Shown here: positions 55,066-64,000 of the stretch, piece after piece
How positions within the stretch are numbered: the stretch's first letter is position 1
Layout of the letters: each line of letters starts with the position of its first letter
Source: Malachius bipustulatus
Taxonomy: Eukaryota > Arthropoda > Insecta > Coleoptera > Melyridae
Length of the DNA stretch: 64,000 bases
Assembly (NCBI GenBank): GCA_910589415.1
Contig: OU342630.1
Coordinates: 91,818,186-91,882,185 of the forward strand
Direction: 5' to 3'
Translations under genes and position numbers: made by a program
Notes under the pieces: model-generated
What the model was told of the DNA's origin: nothing
The model's input: only the letters and a program-made list of their open reading frames with translations
Databases searched by the model: none

Positions 55066-56995
55066 GCGTATAGTAGGTATATGCATGAAAAAGGCCAATA
55101 AAGTTGTGTTTTCATTTCTTGTATTAGGAATTGCCTATTAAGATTATCATCGATGTGTCAATGTGAACGTTACACGAACTAGACATGAATAAAGATCCGC
55201 CGTGAGACCAAAAACAAGTATTTATCAAAAATTATTTGCTTAAACAATAATTTTGATCAAGTTGATAGTGTAAAGAAAATGTAGTTGTTTTCTCATAACT
55301 CGTTATTTTCAATATTTTTGCATGTTTTTGCAGTTTTTCGTATGCAGAAAAGGCTGGAAAATTCGAGGTGATGATCAAGGGACAATAATAGATCTTGCTT
55401 GTTTAAAAATTTTTGTTTCGAAGGATCTTTCATTAACACCTAAATGTAGTGCAAATTTTTTTTATAACAACATAGCAATTTTACTACTTTTCTTATAAAA
55501 ATGTTGACCAAAAATCTTACTGAATTTCTATACAGGTGTCCCGTAAGTAACCATCGTAATAATCCGTGGTGAAATGGGAGAGATTCTTGGTTTAAAAATA
55601 TTACGATCTGACACTACTTGCTCTAACAAAATCTTGATAATAAAAAAGATACAGGGTGGCAAAGTTGAGATTTAAAAATTTTCTTTTCAAAATATCTCGA
55701 AAAATTGTACAGGTACGAACGTGAAAACTTGGGGATAGATGTTTTACGGTATGAGAAATCATAATTTGATATCCGTCTCGATGTATTTTATAGAGGGCGC
55801 CACTTAGGTCATGTTGACGACGTAAATGAACACATAACTTTTTTATCCTTCTGGATATCGCGCATTTTATTGTGAAATATTAAAACTACATCATTGATGA
55901 GAAAAAAAGGTATACCGGTTGTCAGTCTCAAAAGTTAGTGGTTCTTAAAAAACATAATCTTAGACTTAGACCATATTGTTTGCACTTGTGAAAGAAGCCG
56001 ATTTTATTAAACGAATATCTTTTTTGTGAAACTGTGCACTTCTAAAATTAGAAGAAGTCCCCAATCTTTATGTTTTTTTTTTTGGAATAACTGCCATTTT
56101 GGTTTTAGGGTATGAATTTGTTCTTTGCATTTTATGACGTTAATTATAGCTTTTTATCGAAAAAAGTGTACTGGCTTATTTTTCGAAAAAAACTCTCTTT
56201 TTTTCATATTTGCAATACTTATTAACTACAGGTACCCTAGGTGATCCATTTCATCAATTTTACGTCATACACTTTCGTAGATGAAACTGTTTTATGCGAT
56301 TCTGCTGGTTTTAAAAAAATTCAAAAAAGTCAAAATAACTCAAAAACAATTGAAGATCGATAATATGTTGTATTATCAAATTCACAGTAATTTTTGATGA
56401 GAAACATGAATCCATAAAAAATGCACCGCGTCATTCAAAATAACGAAGTTCGTGTTCACTTGTGGTATAACCGGAATCGATGTTGTCATAAAAATATTTT
56501 TTAAATGTTGCATTTTTCCTACAACACGAAAATGCAAAAAATGAAAACTGACAGACTGACAGCCTGTAAGATGTATCATCTCCCAAAGGTTCATGTTACC
56601 TACGCGTTTCAACATCATATTCAGCGAAAGCCCCTGTTAATTATCTTTGAAAAGTCAACAATATGTTCAAAGAGAAAATTAATTAAATAATTATACCTAC
56701 CTACCATATTATTATTATTATTACACCAGAAAATAATTTTTGTGTTCATCCAAAATTTTTAAATGATATCAGCTCAACTTATTGAGTTGCGATTATTGAT
56801 ACCAAATTTCGATTCTCGCAAATTGAAAATTTTCTGAGGTTTTCGTTTCAAACTTCCCATAGCTGCATTTATCACTCTATCTCCATCGTAAGAGTGAACA
56901 ATTCCCCATCTCTATAGAATAAATTGGCCTAACTATTTAAAGGAGATAAATCCAATTTGCGCGCATCTCTCAATTCTACTCTTATCTCTTTCCCG
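55066..56995. other. AT-rich intergenic DNA with MITE remnants
   Basis: No gene supported. CAGGTGTCCCGTAAGTAACC at about 55535 and ATACAGGGTGGCAAAGTT near 55651 resemble decayed CAGGGTG-family pieces also seen near 58455. No partners delimit them. Confidence 0.4.
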
Positions 56996-56999
56996 TGCC

Positions 57000-57220
57000 A
57001 GTGTTATCCGCGACGCAAGTCCTCCCCCACGGCGGCTACGTGTGTCTGAGCTGACAGTCACACATGAGGGTAGCTGCATGTTCATATGTGAACATGCGGG
57101 GCGGCCATGGAACCGGGGGCGGTTGCCATGACTACGGCGAGGGGCGGCTGCCGATCATCCAGGCATCAATACCGGCCATGCAGTCAAGGGGCGAGAGTGG
57201 GATTGTTGCCTTGTACCTAC
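57000..57220. other. GC-rich noncoding island
   Basis: CpG-containing block (ttatccgcgacgcaagtcct, cccccacggcggctacgtgt, gcggggcggccatggaaccg) with a palindrome GTTCATATGTGAAC at about 57080-57093. An 83-codon frame covers it, rich in Gly as expected from composition, with no recognisable domain. Confidence 0.33.
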
Positions 57221-57224
57221 TTGC

Positions 57225-59215
57225 AGGAAACTTCTGCATAAAATTCAGGTTCTTGGGTTTTGCACAAGTGAACCCTGAAAAAGTAATACCCTTTTACTTA
57301 AAAATTCTATCATGAGAAATTACATTTTAGATAAAATTTATTTGGGTACAGTAACGAATTTAGGTACTAATTTGGCGGTCCTGAGAATTTAAAGGATTAT
57401 TTATTTTACCCTGACTAAAATGACATTATTCAGAATTACCAAGATTTATTAGAGTAAGGCAACCTAATTTGTTAGGTGCAAAAGTTTGATAAGTATCTTC
57501 CATTTGCATAACTATACTTATATTGTAGCCTGTATAGGTAATAAATATAACTGATACATATTTTTTGTTTAACTAGGCATCAAAGTTGGAGATTGAATGC
57601 CCCCGGCTGAGTTTAATAGCCAGTAAAGTCATCCAATCTGCATTTGCTGCCGAGTTGAACTGTTGGACACATAATTTTTCCGTCCATTATTGTTATTTAA
57701 CACATCTAGTCGGTTATTATTTCTTTCTTAGTTTTATAGTTTTCTTCCTAGTTACATATTATTAATCACTTGACAAATTACATCATTTAAAAAAATCACT
57801 TTTAATGCTTAAGTTTGCTAAGGGATTTATGATATTTTTTTCTAATCAATCCTAGGATTCCGTTGCAATTTTAATATATTTTTCCTTCTTTGGTTTACTT
57901 ACCGTTCTCGCTTATTCTTTTCTTTGTCAATGTGCTCATATGCTTTTTTTTTGCTTTTCCTTTGTAAAGTCTCTTCTCTTTTCAAAACTTTGTGATGCTT
58001 GTTGCATGATTGTTGGTGAATACGAAGTTTCTGTTAATAATTTTAGTGTACCTACAACATGCTCCATCTGCAACACCGTTATTTCCTTTGAATATTCGAA
58101 GTCTTTTGTGATTTCTTTTGAGGTCGTTGAAACGTTGAAACTTTGAAACCCATTCGTATTTGGTATTTGGTATTTTAACTAAATGTGAGAGATGGTTTAT
58201 TAGGTCCCAAACACTGAAGCCAGCGGGCTTATTGAAACCCATTCACTTCGATTATGAATAATTGACTCTGATAACTACTTGATTATGCACCTATTAGGTG
58301 TAGACTCTATTAAAAAAAAATATGGCATAGCTTTTTTTTATCGCAGATTATACAGGGTGTTATGTAATTGAATGTCAATATTTTTAAGGGGGTAGTTTTT
58401 GGGGCCATTTTAAGAAGAAAACTTCATAAGAACGTATGTCCTAAGAGTCTTAACTTTTGAGATACAGGGTGGTAAAGTTTTATAAAATACAAATTTACAA
58501 TTTCAAATAACCATTTACAATATATTATATTGTAATCAATTTTTACTTTCTCACGATTAGGATGTGTTTTTCAAAAATTTTCAAAGTCTATCATATTCAA
58601 GAAAAAAAAATATATAATCCTTCATTTTTAGAGAAATAAAAAGAAAACTTTCTACTGTGATTGACGTCGATATGACTTATCTTGCTTGAAGTCATATTGC
58701 TTATCTTGTTTTGTTTTTCAATGATAAAAAATGTCTTTTTTAAGACGAAATTTAATGTTTAATTTTTTTTATTTTTCGATCAAATGACAGGAAACAACAA
58801 TATGGCGGCCATAAGCATAAGTTTGATTATGAAAACCTGAGGATCTACCTATAGTCGGTTTTGAAAATTTTAGAAAAATATCAAATAGATAACTCATTTA
58901 AGGAAAAAACGTTATTTTTCATAAAAAGTTTTGCTTGGTTTGAAACCTAAAACAAAATAGCCAGACATCAAAAGTTCTTGCAGTCGTAGGCTTACGAGGT
59001 TTGTCCAAGAATATGATTTTGCCAAACAGTAAAGTACCTTCATTTTCGACAATATCAAAAATTATTATTCAAGAAAGTTGATCAGAGTTGTAAACAACAT
59101 TCAAATATGCAATAACATGCAGCTGCGTAACCAACAAAAAAATACACTAACAGCATAAAAACTAAAACACTAACTGATAAAACATACCTCTTTAACACAT
59201 ATTTGATCAATTGCC
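57225..59215. other. AT-rich DNA with a GGCGGCC-family remnant
   Basis: No gene supported. 58352 begins CAGGGTGTTATGTAATTG, and 58640-58990 carries the family words caatatggcggccataag, agtcggttttgaaaatttt and aaatagataactca shared with 1463-2541. A right end could not be fixed. Confidence 0.45.
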
Positions 59216-59218
59216 TAG

Positions 59219-59468
59219 CGCGGGCGATGGCGCAGCGGTTAAGGTATAATTATTGACTGAAGCCATTGAGGCTGTCAAACGTCTGTGCATGGTGCATGAT
59301 TCGAATCACAGTTCGGTTTGGTTGTTTGCATTCGTTTATAAGGCTGTTTGTTTCTTTAGAACTGTGTAAGACTGTATATGAGCTCGTCCTCGAAGCCAAA
59401 TTACCAGAGTAGAGCGACTATATGTCTTACCTATACACAGTTGAGATCGATGCTCCCTCTTTTTAAAC
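59219..59468 (+). mobile_element. tRNA-derived SINE, second copy
   Basis: A-box-like TGGCGCAGCGG (59228-59238) and B box GATTCGAATCA (59298-59308) are followed by a body matching the SINE at 30415-30674 (gctcgtcctcgaagcc, attaccagagtagagcgac, gatcgatgctccctcttttt). The B box has diverged from consensus, so internal transcription is doubtful. Confidence 0.7.
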
Positions 59469-59469
59469 A

Positions 59470-60155
59470 AATACAAAATAAATTGCATATTTGAATGTTG
59501 TTTGAAATCCTGATCAACTTTTTTGACTAACAATTTTTGATATTGTCGAAAATAAAGGTAGGTACTTTACTCTTACTCTTTGGTAGAATAATAATAAATA
59601 ATAAATAATGATAATAATAATAAGAACGCCTTTATTGATAAGCAGATGTACAAAATTTACATGAGAAATTACCAAAAAACAAATACACTGAAATGTACGA
59701 TCAAGAGGTTCAACAAACCTCAAGTATGCGACTGAAAAAATTTAATATGTGATTATTTTATTTGAGGTTGTAGACCAAACACGACTTTTTATGGAGAGTA
59801 ACTTTTTTCCTAAATTGGACAATGAAAAGTATACTACCATATTATGACTCCAACTTACGCACCAACCATAACTTACCGGTTTTTATAATATTTCCAGACC
59901 ATCCTCGCACCAAGTGTGTATTTACAAATGGCAAGCTCACTCTTTTTTACCAATATGTATTCTGGTACTAGGATTTTCGCCAATTAATTATATTATTGTC
60001 AAATAAAGTGAAAGTCGCCAATCCACACGTAAGTACCTATGTAAATTTGAAGACAATCGTGAAAAATAACAATAATAAAATAATTGCAATCTTCTATATA
60101 ATCATGTTCAAACCATCAAGAATATGATGATTAATAAATAATAATCGTCAAGTCA
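59470..60155. other. AT-rich intergenic DNA
   Basis: No gene seen. An (ATA)n-rich tract lies at 59588-59624. Confidence 0.5.
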
Positions 60156-60159
60156 TTCA

Positions 60160-60490
60160 ATGAAACCGGCCAAATACCCACACGGTCTTCTGGACAATAA
60201 ATTACAAATGCGCTTTTAATTTGATTTTTCCAACTGTCCATCATCTATTATTGATAATGGAATAATAACAGGTCGTAATCTTCCACCAGTTGACCTCTTT
60301 CAATGTCTTGTCATCGAGCATACATTGAAATGCTGCTTGTAGAACGGAAGTTATCTAGTGAGCCTCACTTTGGATAGTATCAAAAAGCCGTCATCTCCAT
60401 CAAGTCCCCTTCACACCTGCCCGCCTGTTTCCGTCGACCCTCACTCGGAAGGTGCCGAGTCATGTCTGCACAAGGAGAAGGGTTAACGTC
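60160..60490. other. GC-richer noncoding island
   Basis: Complex non-repetitive sequence with homeodomain-like ACAATAAATTACAAATG and CATCTATTATTGATAATGG, then a CpG-containing end (tttccgtcgaccctcactcg). No open frame. Candidate enhancer by composition. Confidence 0.33.
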
Positions 60491-60494
60491 TGTT

Positions 60495-61475
60495 TGTGTA
60501 TTTTTATATAACTTTAATTATAGCTTCTATTCTAGTTCACTATAATATTATTACAGAAAACATAATATCTAGTTCAAAGTACCTAGATGTTTACAAACAA
60601 TACGTGGCAAGTGCTCGATTGTATTGTTGATTATTTTTGGGGTTTACAATAAAATGTATCGCGAATGTTGAATGGGTTGGATTCCTCCAATAGAACGGGT
60701 GCATCGAATAGGATTGTGAAAACGGTCCTAAAATTTAGACCCAAATTTCACTATTATTACGAATTAATAGAATTTTGAAGAGTATACATCGAACTAAACC
60801 TTGTTTTGAATATTACTTAAAACTAAGTCACTTTTTCTTTTTTGGTGGTTCGATAGAGCCATCATCACCATATCGATAACGGCTGCATTTTTTGTGTAAA
60901 GTATTAATTAACTCCAGGCAATCTTTCAGTACATTAGACGATTCAGCTTAAAGTGCATGTTTCCCATCAGATTTCCCCGTCAATATATCAAGAAAAAACC
61001 TGCGAGGACAGTTTTGTTTGTTATCCAGTGACCAGCCGAAGTAACTCGATCAAATCGTTTTTGCAGTTGAATGGGAAGCATAATCAGAAGACAGCTCAAA
61101 AATGAAAACCTCTTTTTCAATAATTATGGAAGTAGCTTCAATAATAATATCAAAATATCTCTGTGTGATTTTTCTATTTTAGGTCTCAATGTTTCTAAAC
61201 AAACCAAACTTGTATGGAATTAAATAAAATTAGAAGGAATAAGATCCTGGGCATGCTAATAATCAAAAATATGATAAAACATTTACTGAACCTCCTGATT
61301 TCCTTTTAGAAACCAATGAACTTCTAAATTTTCTAACTTTAAATGAAACATAATCGAAATAAGATTTAATAAAGAGACAATTGTCTAGCATAAACACAGC
61401 CATTGAATAAATTTAAATATTTTCACATCACACATAAACAGTGAATATTCCCAGTCAGCATCATCCGTCTTGAAA
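60495..61475. other. AT-rich intergenic DNA
   Basis: No gene or delimitable repeat seen. Confidence 0.5.
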
Positions 61476-61479
61476 CTGG

Positions 61480-61735
61480 GTGATAAATATGAGGTTTTAA
61501 TATCGCCTTAGCGGTTTTATTCACATATGCGTCGGCACACTCTGAATTCAAATACGGCGGTTATTCGGCCGTTTATGTGTTCATATCCGTTAGTTGCATT
61601 CCGTTATTGTCCCTGCCGTTCCCGTTTACGGCTTCCAGAGTATTCCCAGGCCTTCATGAAGGCACATAACCCGACCTTGGAGAGCTAACATGGGAGTTAG
61701 TTGATAGGCGGAAAGGGTTCAAGGGTTTAAGTCTG
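61480..61735. other. GC-richer noncoding island
   Basis: CpG-containing complex sequence (gttttattcacatatgcgtc, acggcggttattcggccg, ccgttcccgtttacggcttc, ccaggccttcatgaaggcac). Contains Hox/Cad-like TTTTATTC and TTTATGTG words. No coding frame. Candidate regulatory DNA. Confidence 0.33.
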
Positions 61736-61739
61736 AAGT

Positions 61740-63105
61740 CGATTTTCATAACTTGGAAAATGTGGATGTTTCTACGCTAGAAAGAGTTCTCAGAAAGTTC
61801 TTTCGGGATTAAAGAAGATATTTGAAAACTAAATTATTGTTGTCTATACAACTTTAACTATTGTCGACGCTAAAAAAAGGAATACAGTGGAAAGGCAATA
61901 TACTTTATCCCTGTTGTTTTCCTAATGGGAAATAATTATTTCACATTTTTCTGTAAAGATATCATAACATATTATTATCTTATATTTTTCTTGCTTTAAT
62001 TTATGCGTTTCCAGTCACAAATCTGTTAAAATAAAAAAAAAAATTTGGATCATTTAAAAAACTATTATGTAACTCCTATATTCAAAAAAATCACTGAATG
62101 ATCTTATACTTAAATAAATTTACGTTAGATTCAGACTTATGATAAGTAGTTATTATTATTACTTAGTTGAAAAATCAACATGCTGATGCATCAGCCTGAA
62201 TAAATGTATGTGACTTTCATATTTTTATAACATTTCATTAAACATAAATTGACGTTTAGGGACTTTACAATAACGCAAGCGGAACAATGACAGTAGGCAG
62301 TAGTTTAAATCTGACATACGTACTACAGCACAGAACGGCAAAGTTAAACAAGAAGTGACATTAATAATGAACAATGAGCTCATTATTCAATCGACCTGAC
62401 ACCGATATTTATATTCGATAGGGCAATAATTAATGCTTGCCATTACTTGGTTAAAATTAGGGTAGTAATGGATATGTTATATAACAGGAATAGATAAAAT
62501 AAATGCTTTCTTCGTATTAAATGAAAATACGACAAAAATGACCTGACCTGGCCTCTGGCGAAACAACAAACAATTCTAGAGAATCTCAATTATTAAAACT
62601 CTCCTATTTGGTATTGAACATTGACTAATTATATGGATTAATTCCAGTTTGGGTTAAGAAGAAGATACTTTTTGAAACAGGCATGTCTATCAGTGCTAAT
62701 TTATCAAATCAGGTCAGCAGGTCCGGTAAAATGGAAGATTTCTAACAGTTAACAGTTTTACACATTTTTTCCAAAGTCTGCCTAAATTACATTTTCACTC
62801 GTTCACACGGAATATGAATCGAAAATCAGTTCTGCACAAAGTAATTTACGACATGTACCGCCAACCTGAAGAAACCCATGGGTAAGTCATTAATCGTCTT
62901 GGTATATTATTGACTATTGCTGGATCGTGATAGTTTATTCATTTTTGCATGTTAAACATATAAAATTTAATGTAAAACTTAAACATGAGTCAAACTCATG
63001 CATGCGTGTAACGTGACGAGGTCTCGCATTAAGTGAGATCAATTCGAATCAGAAATACAAAAATAAAAAGGAAGTGCTAAAAGATCATTCAATTTAAGCA
63101 ACGGT
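61740..63105. other. AT-rich intergenic DNA
   Basis: No gene supported. 62380-62440 (gagctcattattcaatcgac) is slightly more complex. The rest is AT-rich. Confidence 0.45.
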
Positions 63106-63109
63106 ACTG

Positions 63110-63395
63110 ATTTTCTGACCGATGATATAATAGTTGCGATTACCGGCAACCCTTTAATAACGAGCCGCCATTAAGAGGAAGGTGGGGGCCGAGGGGAGTC
63201 GGGAATGCGAGTTCGAGCCTCGGGATCGCGATACAGGCATAATTTGGAAACAATGTAGCGTGTAATTCACATCGTTATCGCGGCCGCCGTAAATTTACAG
63301 ATGATTTAGAGCCACAACAGTTCACTCTGTTCCTGTAAACACGAACGGCCCTCTAAATAATGCATGCCGCTTGGAAATAATGTCGGGAACTCACT
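63110..63395. other. GC-richer noncoding island
   Basis: Complex CpG-containing block (gcgattaccggcaacccttt, gagccgccattaagaggaag, gcctcgggatcgcgatacag, gttatcgcggccgccgtaaa) with CCCTTTAATAACG and CGTGTAATTCAC homeodomain-like words and CCTCTAAATAATGCATG. No open frame. One of the better enhancer candidates by composition. Confidence 0.36.
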
Positions 63396-63399
63396 CGGA

Positions 63400-64000
63400 G
63401 TTGTTTTAATTTGTCAAACTGTTGAAAAAATCTGCTCCCCTGAAATGGGACATTACTTCCTGTGTTTCCCTAAATAGTGTTTCGAGATAATTAGAATACT
63501 GATTTAGATAATATATTATTGCTCCCCCTTTTCTTACATAACTGAGCGAATAAGAAATATATTGTTTGAGTTGGCAACTTAAATTTTGATTAGGTATTTC
63601 GTTGACAAAATAATTTTGCATAATATGGTTTTAATTAAAATTATATACTCCGTAGTGGTATCTAGGGATCTTATACATGAACTAAAGGAAGTAAAGGAAC
63701 ATTAGTAGTAGGTACCTAATCAAATCGTGTGATCTTTAGTTAGAGCTAATTCTAAAGTTAACATCCACGTAATACAAGGAAATAATGAAGTACTTACGCA
63801 TTAGTTGATATTACTTCAACGAGCGATAACTTAAGAGGTCCTATTAGGAGTCTTAACTTTTTAACTACAGGATCTTGAAGTTTCAAGAAAAAAATCGTTT
63901 TTTAATAGTAGCTTTGATAAGAATCAAGGTATTTTTCTGAAAATTTGTGTGCACATTCCATGCATCAAGAGGCATTTCCCAACTTATAATTTTAAGTTAT
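63400..64000. other. AT-rich DNA to window edge
   Basis: No gene supported. ggagtcttaactttt near 63848 resembles a piece of the CAGGGTG-family remnant at 58440. Confidence 0.4.

Noticed and set aside
57064..57315. 83-residue plus-strand protein
   Set aside because: Gly-rich translation of a GC-rich island. No recognisable domain or start context.

Overview
The window reads as intergenic or intronic DNA from an insect genome. It is AT-rich and littered with short palindromic transposons, tRNA-derived SINE-like units, LINE remnants and one complete LTR retrotransposon. Frequent TACCTACC-type words, TTAATA microsatellites and an insect-type Ty3/Gypsy element suggest a hemipteran or a similarly repeat-rich insect, but the order is only a guess. 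No complete host protein-coding gene could be supported. The only candidate host coding sequence is a possible first exon of a small secreted protein at 31157-31412.

Layout. 1-12249 is AT-rich DNA with a foldback element (1463-2541), a perfect 12-bp hairpin (5291-5317), an array of an 18-nt motif (6834-7473), a broken R2-type retrotransposon endonuclease fragment on the minus strand (8239-8772), and another inverted-repeat element (11047-11415). 12250-23413 is an 11,156-bp Ty3/Gypsy retrotransposon. It has 1,609-bp LTRs that look identical, a 4-bp target duplication, intact gag and pol joined by a canonical -1 slippery heptamer (A AAA AAC), no env, and a 2.5-kb 3' region. That 3' region carries a four-unit tandem repeat and a chain of further hairpins. 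23414-31150 holds a partly duplicated palindromic element, a probable LINE 3' end and SINE-like units. 31157-51471 is a dense field of TATA-flanked CAGGGTG-type palindromic elements, some nested or composite, plus five copies of a 149-bp palindromic MITE (the fifth at 54227) and a 2,077-bp non-autonomous hAT-like element with an 8-bp target duplication. 51472-64000 is mostly AT-rich DNA with a second SINE.

Between the repeats lie roughly a dozen islands of 150-350 bp with higher GC, many CpG and complex, non-repetitive sequence but no convincing reading frame. Such islands in a gene-poor interval suggest conserved regulatory DNA of a developmental locus, which only cross-species alignment can test.

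The strongest new observation is in the retrotransposon 3' region. The four tandem units can form the same two hairpins, and three stem positions differ between units by paired, compensatory substitutions. That is direct sequence evidence for a selected RNA structure in an env-less element, perhaps acting in RNA export, packaging or translation.
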